NCBI GenBank assembly: GCA_049999765.1
Contig: JBNGIQ010004115.1
Location: forward strand, 1-28,952
Origin: Phaeoceros laevis
Lineage: Eukaryota > Anthocerotophyta > Anthocerotopsida > Notothyladales
Direction: 5' to 3'
Length of the DNA: 28,952 bases
The notes beneath the pieces are model-generated. The model worked only from the letters and a program-made list of their open reading frames with translations, had not been told where the DNA came from and made no database searches. Positions 19,511-28,952 of the stretch are shown one piece after another. Every line of letters begins with the position of its first letter. The stretch's first letter is position 1. The position numbers and the translations under genes are program-made.

Positions 19511-21500
19511 GGTGCCCAAGCAAGTTGGCTACTACTACACCAGCTGGTTGCTGCTCAGTCCTGGAACACACTTTCAATACTAGGTTCGCTAAGGCTCAGG
19601 ACCTGGAATAGGAGGGGCAAAGCAGCGAATGTGGGCAAGCTCTGAAACTGCAACACCTGTCCTTGCAAGCCCTCCACAATCCCCGCCACAGGATAATGAA
19701 CCCCGGCTGTATGTCCAGCAGCCAGCTGCCAAATGTGGATCCGAGTTTTTCAGCCGCTCCTCTGAGGTTAGGGACAAGCTGACAAGTCCCCGCCTTTCGA
19801 CGGTCTGTCCTTGGTATTGCTAGTTCCCATGATCTCCACTCCTCCCAAATTCATGGTTCAGCTCCAAGTCCGGGTTCAGCTCCTTGGAGCGGTGCTCCTC
19901 CCATCCCATGGATTCCTCTATCCAGAATCGCTACTTCTAAACTTCTGCACCAGCAGCTACTCGGTGGTGCCCCCTCTACAAATCGCTACCTTGGCGGCTC
20001 CAATCTTCCAGCCCGACGATCTGTGCGGTGAGTGCAACGGTGCTAGCTGACATCCGGCACAAGGACAGTATCGTCTATCTGTCCTTGTGCCGGAAGAAGG
20101 GCCCTCATCCACCCAGGCAGCATAGCCCGAACAGGCGGCCACAGTGCTACGCATCCGGAGTCGCGACAGACAAAATGGAGCGGATCATTTTACAGCTCCA
20201 GCTTCTGTGGCTACAGCGGGGTCTCTGGCCCCTGGAATCGCACCTACCCGGGGAGGAGAGACAGGACATATAGGGCTTGCTAGGCCCGACCAGGCGATAT
20301 GATCGGCCGCCACAAACTTCGGGAGAGAATTATCCTATGTCTTTTCACCTTTTTTCTTCATGGATCCCACAAACTGTTTGCAAACGCTTTCAGCTTTCAA
20401 AGTGTGCGTTGCTTAGTGGTGACTGCTGACGTTTTGACTCGTGAAATGGGTAATGACTGCCGACCTAACCACACGGTAGCACGGACAAGCGTCTGGTGAG
20501 CCCCTTTCGTGATCTACAGCTACCTCCACCCACATCCGAAGAAGTTGGTCCACCACATAGGAGTCTATTATACAATACGATACACAACATCAGTCGTAGA
20601 AAACCTAGAAAGGATCTGCAGATTCTGCACTAGACTAGGTGGCACGTCGACCAGCTTTAGCGTGAACGCACACATATATAATAAGCGAGCAAGCCTTCGA
20701 AACTGGGTCATGGAGGCACGAAATCGGTTTCACACCTGCAAATCTTTTGACGTCTCTCTTATGGCTACCAAGGTTAAAACTTTGATGGTACATCAAAACT
20801 GAACTCCACAGTTTGCAAGTCAATAGTCTAAACTAGTCAATTTGGTCTCTCAATGCTCCCGTGCCTCTTCCCTCATCCATGTGCCCAGAAGTAGATGTTT
20901 GACATGGAACTGATAAGCTGCAACATGTGTCTGATCTAACCTAACAGCACATTTACACGCACTCTAGATGAACAGCTTGCAGCAGGCACCCAGCTGTTCA
21001 GAACATCTGGTTTTCAAACAAATTCAGCAGGCTGCCAGGCCAAGAAGATCAACAATGCAAACAGAACGGTTGACATCTAACCATGACAGTTCTTTATCCT
21101 GCATGGCCTCGGGACAAAAAGATGGAAACGAAGGTCACTCCACCTGGCTTCATATCGACATGCTGCTTAGCTTCGAAGGATTTCCCACCTCAGGCTAGCA
21201 AACATATTCTGCGTGCTCCATGCCATAATGGTAAGTTCAGAACTGATTCAAATACCGTTTTGAGCATTCACCATGCTCCCATACTTGCCATGTGTCTGAA
21301 ACAGCAGTGCCGCCAACAAGACTGTCGAGGCATTGCCACAACTTCACACTAAGCTCAAGGACCGAGCAGGCAAGACCTCACAAGAATACCTATACTGTCT
21401 GCATCAAACCCTAGAATTTTTTTCCGTGGCAATCTGTTGCAGAGAATGGATTGTGAGAAGGCCGCAGGCTGTAGACCAAGCAGAAGTTTAGGCAGGTATG
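19511..21500. other. Intergenic: receptor promoter side, no recognisable gene
   Basis: Nearly 2 kb upstream of the ethylene receptor and downstream of the LYR gene. Open frames here (such as 20509-20802) match nothing I know. It contains a perfect 16-bp hairpin at 20053-20094 (listed separately) and an ATATATAATAAG-like AT patch near 20674. I saw no tRNA or transposase. Confidence 0.4.
20053..20094. repeat. Perfect 16-bp hairpin, 10-nt loop
   Basis: TCCGGCACAAGGACAG (20053-20068) is followed by the loop TATCGTCTAT and the exact complement CTGTCCTTGTGCCGGA (20079-20094). It lies about 540 bp upstream of the receptor ATG. The stem is too short for a plant pre-miRNA. Confidence 0.85.
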
Positions 21501-21506
21501 TTTATT
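21501..21506 (-). terminator. AATAAA overlapping the LYR gene stop codon
   Basis: The last sense codon and stop (CAA TAA) followed by A form AATAAA. Whether it is used for polyadenylation, which would leave almost no 3' UTR, cannot be told from sequence. Confidence 0.3.
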
Positions 21507-21936
21507 GTGTCCTTTCGGGATTCTCCTTGGACTCCTCCTCCTCAACATACACCTCGGGCATGCTTAGGCCAACTCTGCCGGCTGTGTTTGTCAACCTCTC
21601 TTGCTCCTGTTCACTTCTGTCCACATCTATGTTGTATGAACGTAGAAGGTCCTGAGACAAAGCTACGCAGATTAGTGAGCCGCTGAAAGAAAATGTTACT
21701 CTCCACTCTGGGACTGCATCCGTTACCTTGTGGAAGTGCACGCTTGTAATCAGCGTGGCAGAGTCCTCCGCGATAGACACCTTTTGCTTGATGAGAGCGG
21801 AATCCGTCAGACCTACATTCTTCCGGAACTCGGCCAGAACATACTCTCGGAATTGAGGATGGCTTGTGTCGCTTCCAGGAGCTCTGACGTGCCTATGCAC
21901 CGCTCTTAGAAGCTTCCTCAGCGCCGATGTGGCCAT
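21502..21936 (-). CDS. LYR-family (Complex1_LYR-like) mitochondrial assembly protein
   Basis: Small helical protein of the LYR superfamily, whose members help assemble mitochondrial respiratory complexes or Fe-S proteins through acyl-carrier protein contact. Two exons, 21936-21727 and 21651-21502, are separated by a 75-nt intron (donor CACAAG|GTAACG, acceptor TCTCAG|GAC). The spliced product is 119 residues: ALRKLLRAVHRHV, FREYVLAEFRKN, LITSVHFHK joined to DLLRSYNIDVDR, and GLSMPEVYVEE near the end. The joined VHxHK...LLxSYNIxVDR is characteristic of the plant family to which I believe At2g39725 belongs. Retaining the intron would leave an open frame but break this motif. I chose the ATG at 21936 as the only Met ahead of the conserved helix. 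It is transcribed divergently from the omega-amidase gene, at most 650 bp away. Confidence 0.8.
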   Translation of the reverse strand: MATSALRKLLRAVHRHVRAPGSDTSHPQFREYVLAEFRKNVGLTDSALIKQKVSIAEDSATLITSVHFHKVTDAVPEWRVTFSFSGSLICVALSQDLLRSYNIDVDRSEQEQERLTNTAGRVGLSMPEVYVEEEESKENPERTQ

Positions 21937-22273
21937 CACGACAGGATTTGAGACCTCAGTGCAGCTGTGAACTTGTGCACGTCCTCAACTTCCACGCAAA
22001 GTGCTGAATTCGAACATACTCCCGTTGGAAACGTGGTTCGGCAACTCAAGGGATCAGTACTGTTGAAATTGTGCCTCTTCAAGGGCCTATGTGATGGAAA
22101 TAGGGGATGTCCATCTTTAGGCAAAATCTGCTATACGACCAATATTGTCTTCTCCCACAGCCAAGTCATCCCAACACTTGGCTGGCAAGTATATGCGGGA
22201 GTTTCGGACAAGCTGGTCCAGCGTGAAAAGTGCCCGGTTTGGTAGTGTCGTCTACCTCACAGCTTGAGATCCG
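21937..22273. promoter_or_regulatory. Shared divergent promoter interval
   Basis: About 340 bp between the LYR gene start and the furthest upstream possible omega-amidase ATG (650 bp if the downstream ATG is used). It must hold both promoters. No TATA box or known element is obvious. Confidence 0.4.
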
Positions 22274-24554
22274 GTGGACATGCATTTCCTTCCAGCCAGC
22301 AACCCTCAGGTGATGCGCGCTGCGTCTGCACCTCTTAGAGGTTCTGTACTCAACTGCATTCCTTATCCTGGAGGGTCAATTTGCCGGCAGCTTAAGGTGG
22401 TTCATGGCAAATGGTCGCCCCTTAAGACACCAGCAGCCGTCGTAGGAGTCCCGGGTTCTCACTCATTGTCTCCTACACCATCCAAAAGTGAATCTAGACC
22501 AAGCGGGTTAAGAAGGGCTTTGTGTCCTGTTAATTCACCCTTCAGCCCCAACAAACCTGTTCGAGAGCTTGCCGTGACCAGAGGTATGGGGGGAGCGTCA
22601 GGGGACAAAGCTTTCTTAGCCAGGGAGCCTAGTGCCCTGCCCCTTGGTCCAGCACCCAGTGGCAACAAGGTGAATACCAAAATCCAGACTTCACATGGTG
22701 TCTGTTCCTAGGACAATAAAAGGGTGACGTGCTGTCCTGGAAAATCACTTTCACAACCTATCTCCTGCCCTTGCTACTCCAGGTAAAGGTGGCTCTTTGC
22801 CAGTTATCTGTGACAGAGGACAAGGAAGCCAACATCAAGCATGCTAGGAAGGCGATTGAAAGGGCTGCTGACGAGGGCGCTCAACTAGTTGTCCTTCCTG
22901 TAAGTATCCCCCAGCTGTTCCAGTGAGAGTTGTGCATGTGTTTAGGAGGTGCTCATGAATGTTTGGTTGGACCCTCAGGAAATGTGGAACTGCCCCTACT
23001 CAAATGCCAGCTTTCCAGTCTATGCAGAGGAGATCGAAAAGGATTCTCCGTCCTCGGCTATGCTTTCTAGTGTGGCCCGTGAAAAGGGGGTTACAATTGT
23101 GGGTGGATCCATACCAGAGCGGGTTGGTGACTGCTTGTACAACACATGCCTGGTGTATGACAAAGATGGCCAGCTTAAGGCTAAGCACAGAAAGGTACTT
23201 TTGCTGAAGCAGCAGCTGGGGTCTGGTGGTTCAAATAGTAAACAAGCAAGTCATGGTACTGGAAATGCATGGTAATTGCCTGCTATCGTGTATGAGGTTT
23301 GGGAAATGGAGTTTGTAAATGAGGTGCGGGAGGTTTTTGACAGGTACACCTTTTCGACATAGACATTCCGGGGAAGATCACCTTCAAGGAGTCTGATACA
23401 CTGACACCAGGGGATACCTTGACTGTTGCTGACACAGGTTCTTGCCAAATGTTGTACCTCTTCAAACCTTTGCAGGTCTATGTTAGATCGTTTCCTCCAC
23501 TGTGTTCCAACATCACATCCCCTAAGATCCGACTTTATTGTTTTTCAGGTGTAGGGCGGATTGGAGTAGGCATTTGTTATGACATCCGCTTTCCAGAACT
23601 TGCTATGTTGTATGCCGCCAAAGGTAATCTGTCTGGATGGGGTAGGATTACCCACACAGCTTGGTTTTTGCCATGGTCTACTCATCCCATGTGAATGTGT
23701 TGTGCGTGTGTCTCAATCCTGAGCTGTGGTGCAGGCGTTCACATCATCTGCTATCCTGGAGCATTCAACATGACCACAGGCCCTCTGCACTGGGAGCTGC
23801 TGTCAAGAGCAAGGTACCTATGTCGATGCAGCAGCTAGGTGTAGTGAAGCAGGTCTTTGATTTATTCTAGCGGTCAAGTTGGTACTGACCTCTGGATTTT
23901 TGTCCATGGTCAAGTGGGTACTGACCTTGTGCAATCTACGGTTTGGCTGGCCCGATCTCCAATTTTTACCAAATTCTAGAGCTGTAGATAATCAGGTAAG
24001 GTTCCACTGGCAAATGGCCAGCCAGGCATGCTGATGGCAAACACGTAGAGCAGATACTAGCATATTATAATTTTGTGCGTTGCTGAGACACCACTCACTG
24101 GGCTTCTTGCAGCTCTTCGTGGTAACCTGCTCACCTGCCCGAGATACAGGAGCAAGCTATCATGCTTGGGGTCATTCCACTGTCGTGGGTCCAGTGAGTT
24201 TTCTCAACCCCACCTGCTAGTTTGTTTTTTGCTCTAGTTTCCTGGATGCCATCCTGCGTGTTTGAGCTAATGCTATCACTGGCACATACATGTGCTCGGT
24301 TGGTTCTGTGTACAGTTTGGAGAGGTTCTTGCAACGACAGAGCACGAGGAAGCAACTGTTTTTGCAGACCTTGACTACTCCCTTCTCGAAGAGCGGAGGT
24401 AAAATCTCGTCTGCATCAATCTGCAGCTTTCAAGTCCTTCAGTTGTGATCCTTGTTCAATTTGTTGAGACGTGAATGGCAAATGCAGAAGAAACATGCCT
24501 CTGGACCAACAAAGGCGGGGAGACCTGTACGGGCTAGTGAGCAGGAGTGCCTGA
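22274..24554 (+). CDS. NIT2: Omega-amidase (Nit2-like, nitrilase superfamily)
   Basis: Hydrolyses alpha-ketoglutaramate and alpha-ketosuccinamate, completing glutamine and asparagine transamination. The exons are 22274 or 22586-22669, 22783-22899, 22979-23194, 23344-23437, 23549-23623, 23735-23813, 23980-23995, 24113-24193, 24316-24398 and 24488-24554, all GT-AG and in frame. From the ATG at 22586 (MGGASG) the product is 303 residues; from 22274 it is 407, with an N-terminal extension that could be a targeting peptide. The nitrilase triad is present: Glu68 ([11 protein letters not shown], first codon of exon 3), Lys139 (KAKHRKVHLFD) and Cys180 ([15 protein letters not shown]). [70 protein letters not shown] and RRGDLYGLV follow the plant enzyme At5g12040 closely. 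The seventh exon is only 16 nt (RAVDNQ). Confidence 0.94.
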
Positions 24555-25733
24555 CGAGGCTGACACTTGTCCTAGGACACAAAGCATCTCCTCAGCAGAG
24601 TTAATTTGCAAGAGCATTCCGCCGCCGTGGGTGGTTCGCATTTGCCTTCCATCCAAGGCCCCTAGGGTGACGTGATGCATCTAATCCATGAACTGACTTA
24701 TGGAAGAACTTCCATTTCATCCAGATCCACCATGCGTGTTTTTCATTCGTCCATCTACCTAGGCCACCTACCTGATGTGATTTTCCGGGCAATTCAGAGA
24801 CTATGTTCCATGTGCGAATTCTTGGGTCACCGTTGCTTGCACAGCTGGAGGTGATGCACTATTTGGCAGGTGGTGGACGTCATCAAGCTAGTGCACAAGT
24901 AAGATTTGAGGGCAAACTGTAGCTCAAACTTTGGAATATTACCACCTGCTATGTACAGTAAGTGTGTACCGGAAGTAGTCAGCCATGTGCCTCGTGAGGC
25001 AGCTATGAGTATCTTGCAGCTCAATCAGGGCCCTGTCAAGCCTGCCAATCCCATGTGCAGGCAGCTGTTTGAGGTTTTTCCCCAGGCAGCAATACAGTAG
25101 TATATCTGGGAGGTAATCCAAGTTTCTCTGTATCATACCCAGTGTTGAGTTCAGCTTTCTGAAGATTCTGAAAGATAGCTGTACATGCCGTGCAGAGTTC
25201 AGCTTTCCTGATGTACTGTGTGCCTTTACCCCTCAATACGTGCTGAATTCACCTTTTCTTCATATATATCTCCAAATACCCTTCCATACGTGCCGGATTG
25301 AAGTCTCGTGAATCCCATACTCTGCTTGCCACCATATCTTAACAGTCCAGTGATAGAAATCTCCTGAAACCGACTACATGTGCTTTCGACAATATCTACT
25401 AGTCCGTTTGCTGCCATATCTACTAGTCCAGTGAGCCATTATTTGGAAGACTCCTTTGCTACATAACGATATTTATCATGTTGGGCGCTCCTGAATTCAT
25501 TCATTCATACAGGGCACATTGCACTGCTAGTGGGATGAGAAGAACTTTTATCTCATAATACTTGAAGAATGTACACAGCGGGTGATAAACTATCCATCTA
25601 TGTATGAGCTACTACTTTGAAACTCACCAAGGCGATGAGTGACTGATGAGCGACGAGTAGTCTACCTGAAGATCAAAATTGTTGGTTGGTTCCAGCGTGG
25701 TTAGTTGGTTGGTTGATCGATTCGGATTGGCCT
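24555..25733. other. Intergenic between omega-amidase and receptor kinase 3' ends
   Basis: About 1.2 kb holding the 3' UTRs of two convergent genes. It contains degenerate direct repeats near 25140-25440 (listed separately). No further gene is recognised. Confidence 0.4.
25140..25440. repeat. Degenerate short direct repeats
   Basis: GAGTTCAGCTTTC occurs near 25146 and 25196. TATCTACTAGTCC occurs twice near 25391 and 25418, and a related CATATCTTAACAGTCCAGTGA lies near 25333. Spacing is irregular, suggesting slippage rather than an ordered array. Confidence 0.5.
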
Positions 25734-28700
25734 TCACCTGAGCGGCGAGCGGTGCGGGGTGGACCAGAGCGGATTCTTGAAGGAGCCCTTGCGTCGGGGC
25801 TCCGCCTCGGCCAGCATGGTGACCACGTCCCGCATGGACGGCCGGTCGTCGGGGTAGCGCGACGTGCACCGCAGCGCTATGCGCAGCACCAGCAGCATCT
25901 CCTCTTGGACGGAGCTGCAAAACTGCTGGTCAGTTCCGTCGCCGCCGCCGCCTCCCCCTCCAAGGTTGGGGTCCAGCACCTCCGCCAGCCCGCCCTTGGT
26001 GCGCAGCTTGCCGCTCACCCACTGCACGATGCCCCTGCTGTCGCCGAACTCGGGCTCCGAGGGCCTCCGCCCCGTGAGGAGCTCCAGCAGCACCACGCCG
26101 AAGCTGTAAATGTCGGATTTCTCGTCCACCTTGAGCGTGTAGGCGTACTCTGTGGCACAACACCCCTTCAATTCAATCAATCAAACTGTCTCATCACACA
26201 ATCACAGGAACACTATACTGAATGGAACCATGTGAATCTCCTCAAATAACCACACACACATAACACTATACTGAAATTCATTCATTCATCCATTCAAACT
26301 GTCCCATCACAACACTATACTGAGATTCATTCATTCATCCATTCAAACTGTCCCATCACAACACTATACTGAAATTCGTTCATTCATCCATTCAAACTGT
26401 CCCATCACACAACCACACCAACACTATACTGAAATTCATTCATTCATCCATCCATCCATCCATCCATTCAAACCATCCCATCACACAACCACACAACACT
26501 ATACTAAAATTTATTCATTCATCCATCCATTGATCCATTCATACCAGGGGCGATGTAGCCGTAGGAGCCGGCGATGACGGACATGGTCTCCTTGTTGGCG
26601 TCGGAATTGCGAAAGAGCTTGGCGACGCCGAAGTCGGCGACGCAGGCCTCCATGTGCGCGTCCAACAAGATGTTGCTGGCCTTGATGTCCCGGTGCACGA
26701 TCTGCGGGCTGCTGTCGTGGTGGAGGTAGCACACCCCCTGCGCCACGCCCACCGCGATCCTGTAGCGCGTCACCCAGTCCGCCAGCATCCCGGCGTGGGA
26801 GGATCCTCCGGACCCGTGCAGCGCCTCGGCCAGGCTCCCGTTGGGCATGTACTCGTACACGAGCAGCTGCGTGCGCGCGCTGGAGCAGTAGGCCAGCAGC
26901 CGTACGATGTTGCGGTGCCGGATGCGTCCCAGCAGCTCCACCTCCGCCGAAAACTCCCCACCGCCATCGCCAGACTTGTTCTTCTTCAAATTCTTCTTCT
27001 TCTTCACCTCAACAGCGTTGCTCAGCTTCTTCACCGCCACCACCTCCCCGCTGGCCATGTCCCCTCTGTACACCGTGCCCGCGCCTCCCTTCCCCACCAC
27101 GTTCGCCTCTTTCAGGCACGCCACCACCTCGCTGGCGCTGAACCCCACCTTCTGGAACGCCGTCAGCTTCCACGGCCACTTCCCCTGCAGCCCTTTCTCG
27201 CACCCGTTGTTGTTGTGAAGCTTCAGCTGCTCCAGCTCCTCCCCATCCTCCTCCGACGACCCGCGCTCGTCGAACGAGCCTTTCAGCCGGTTCCGGTACA
27301 GGCGCACGAAGCACAGCAGCCCCGCCAGCAGCACCACCGCGGTCGCGCCGAAGATGGCCGCCACTATCCACACCACCTTCTTGTGCTGCACTTGCTGCTG
27401 CTGTACTTCCGGTTCTTCCTGGTCCGTACCGCCGCTGCTGCAGGGAGGCAGCGCGGAGTCCGGCCCGCCGCCGCACAGCCCCGGGTTCCCCAGAAAGTAG
27501 GAGGCGTTGAGGAACTGGAAGATGCCCACCCTGGGCACGGCGCCCCGCAGCCCCGGGTTGTAGGAGACGTTGACGCTGGCCAGGCTGGTGGCCGACCCCA
27601 GGCCCGGGGGAATGGCGCCGCCTAGGCGGTTGGACGACACGTCCAGGATGGCCAGCTGCTGCAGCGCGCCGAGCTCCGGGGGGATCTCGCCGCTGAAGAG
27701 GTTCTTGCTCAGATTCAGCGACACCAGGCGCGCGCACATCCCCAGCGCCGCCGGGATCTCCCCCGTGAGGTTGTTCTCGGAGAAGTCGAGCCTGGTGAGC
27801 AGGCCGCACGCGCGCACGTGACCCGGCACGCTCCCCGACAGCAGATTCTGCGCCATGTGAAGCTCCTGCAGCGTGCCGCACGCCTCCCACTCCTCCTCCC
27901 CCGGCAGAGTCCCGCTGAGCCGGTTGGCGCTGAGGTCGATGAAGGTGATGTTGGAGGCGGTCTGGAGGAGGTCCGGCGGTACGGCCCCCGACAGGGAATT
28001 GTTCCCCAGCTCCAGGCGCTGCAGCACCGGCAGCCTCCCCAGCCCCGCGGGCACCTCCCCGCTCAGAAAGTTGTTGTGCATCCGCACGCGCTGCAGCGTG
28101 GCGCACGTGGCCAGGCCCTCCGGCACGCCGCCCGTGAAGCCGTTGTCGAAGAGGATGAGGCTCACGAGCGCGCCGCCGGCGCACAGCCCCGGGGGGATGC
28201 TCCCGGTCAGCTGGTTGCCGCTCAAATCCAGCCTCTCTAGACCGGAATTCGTCCCCCAATCCTGCGGCAACTCCCCGCGCAGCTGGTTCCCCCACAGGAA
28301 GACGGTCACGAGCCGCGGCAGGCGCGCGATCCACGCCGGCACGCTCCCCTCCAGCCGGTTCATCAGCAGATTGAGGTAGGTGAGATTCGCCATCCCCGCC
28401 ATCTCCGGAGGGATGTCCCCGGTGATCCTGTTCTGCGAGAGGTCCAGCGACTGCAGCTTGGTCAACCTCCCCAGCTCCCGGGGCAACCCCCCGGTCAACG
28501 CATTGTTCACCAGGAACAGCGAATCCAGCGCCGCCAGATTCCCCAGCTCCGGGGAGATCGGGCCCGACAGGTTAGCGTTCCCCACATCCAGGTACTCCAG
28601 GGCGCTCAAATTGCCCCACTCCGGAGGCACGCCGCCCTCGAACGAGTTGTACTGCATCTCCACGTGCTGCAGCGACGCCACGCGCCCCAGCTCCGGGGGC

Positions 28701-28952
28701 AGCCTCCCCCGCAGCTGGTTGCCTCCCACGTGCAAGAAGCGTAGCTTCTTGAACGCGCCGTACGACGCCGGGATTTCGCCTTCGAAGAAGCTGCCCCCCA
28801 AATGCAGCCACTCCAGCGACTCCGCCATCGCCAGATCCTCCGGCAACGCGCCCGTGAAGCCGTTGCTGTAGGCGTCCAGCACCGCCAGCCTCTGCAGCCG
28901 CCCCAGCCCCGTTGGAAACGCGCCCGAGAAGTTGTTGAACGTGATGTTGAGG
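25734..28952 (-). CDS. LRR receptor-like kinase, PXY/TDR type, 5' partial
   Basis: Plasma-membrane peptide-hormone receptor kinase of LRR subfamily XI; its closest pattern is PXY/TDR, receptor for TDIF-type CLE peptides in vascular meristems. Exon 1 runs from the window edge (28952) to 26545 and exon 2 from 26149 to 25734; the junction CCT G|AG TAC gives YIAPEYAY. About 17 LRRs are present, with [15 protein letters not shown] near the N-terminal side. GNPGLCGG, a transmembrane helix ([22 protein letters not shown]) and a complete kinase follow: [56 protein letters not shown] and [11 protein letters not shown]. The signal peptide and first LRRs lie outside the window. Unusual are a lysine-rich insertion after the beta-3 lysine ([13 protein letters not shown]) and a glycine run in the C-lobe. 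GC content is much higher than in the neighbouring genes. It could instead be a PXL or CLV1-like relative. Confidence 0.93.
26150..26544 (-). other. Intron of the receptor kinase gene
   Basis: A 395-nt GT-AG intron (donor CCTG|GTATGAATGG, acceptor GTGCCACAG|AGTAC) inside the kinase domain, three to five times longer than most introns in this window, because it is filled by the minisatellite described separately. Confidence 0.9.
26245..26540. repeat. Minisatellite within the receptor kinase intron
   Basis: About five copies of a 50-70-bp unit containing AACACTATACTGAAATTC, ATTCATTCATCC, ATTCAAACTGTCCCATCAC and sometimes ACAACCACACC. An embedded (ATCC)n run at about 26449-26466 varies the unit length. 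A further degenerate copy extends towards 26170. Confidence 0.9.

Noticed and set aside
20053-20094. Possible microRNA precursor
   Set aside because: A 16-bp stem is shorter than the ~21-nt duplex needed, and no extended pairing flanks it.
21652-21726. Treating the LYR gene as a single 145-codon frame without an intron
   Set aside because: The inserted 25 residues split a conserved motif, and both ends are perfect splice sites.
26654-28379. Long frames overlapping the receptor kinase (+ 26654-27625, + 27873-28379, - 27009-28334)
   Set aside because: GC-rich shadows; the minus-strand frame has unbroken LRR and kinase motifs.
1-28952. tRNA, rRNA, CRISPR or prokaryotic defence features
   Set aside because: No T-loop-like GTTCGAATCC pattern with a cloverleaf, no regular spaced repeat array, and the gene content is plant nuclear.

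Overview
This window is eukaryotic, almost certainly land-plant, nuclear DNA. It carries an ethylene receptor, a plant LRR receptor kinase of the PXY/TDR type, an F-box/kelch-like protein and a plant TPR-SET protein. Splice sites are canonical GT-AG and most introns are only 68-115 nt. That compactness, together with a MULE-derived SWIM protein gene, points to a lycophyte such as Selaginella. The species call is inference; the gene calls rest on motifs.

Layout, left to right. (1) 1-1395 (+): 3' part of a MULE-transposase-like SWIM zinc-finger gene, interrupted by T6A20 with an in-frame stop. (2) 2334-1480 (-): a zinc-ribbon OB-fold protein resembling the RPA1 C-terminal domain, with an unexpected hydrophobic C-terminus. 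(3) 5165-2608 (-): a TPR-SET protein whose exon 2 carries two short tandem duplications (35 and 46 bp), each breaking the frame. (4) 6525-8042 (+): an F-box/kelch-type gene with UTR introns. (5) 9230-14220 (-): two diverged tandem copies of a module made of a SAM-methyltransferase-like gene plus a short downstream fragment of a zeta-class glutathione S-transferase. Just upstream lies (6) 15811-15161 (-): the intact, uninterrupted GSTZ/maleylacetoacetate isomerase gene. (7) 19510-16552 (-): a six-exon, full-length ETR1-type ethylene receptor with histidine kinase and receiver. (8) 21936-21502 (-) and 22274/22586-24554 (+): a head-to-head pair, a LYR-family mitochondrial assembly-type protein and a ten-exon omega-amidase (Nit2-like nitrilase) with a 16-nt microexon. 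(9) 28952-25734 (-): a PXY/TDR-type LRR receptor kinase cut by the window edge, with one intron largely filled by a minisatellite.

There is no operon logic. Most neighbours are unrelated housekeeping and signalling genes (ethylene perception, peptide-receptor signalling, tyrosine and glutamine catabolism). The parts least explained by known biology are the duplicated methyltransferase/GST-fragment module with its repeated upstream DNA, the OB-fold protein with a possible membrane anchor, and the local tandem duplications that disrupt the SET gene. I found no prokaryotic-type system, CRISPR array, rRNA or tRNA. Exon boundaries were placed by hand from splice consensus and reading frame, so UTR limits and transcription starts are mostly unknown.
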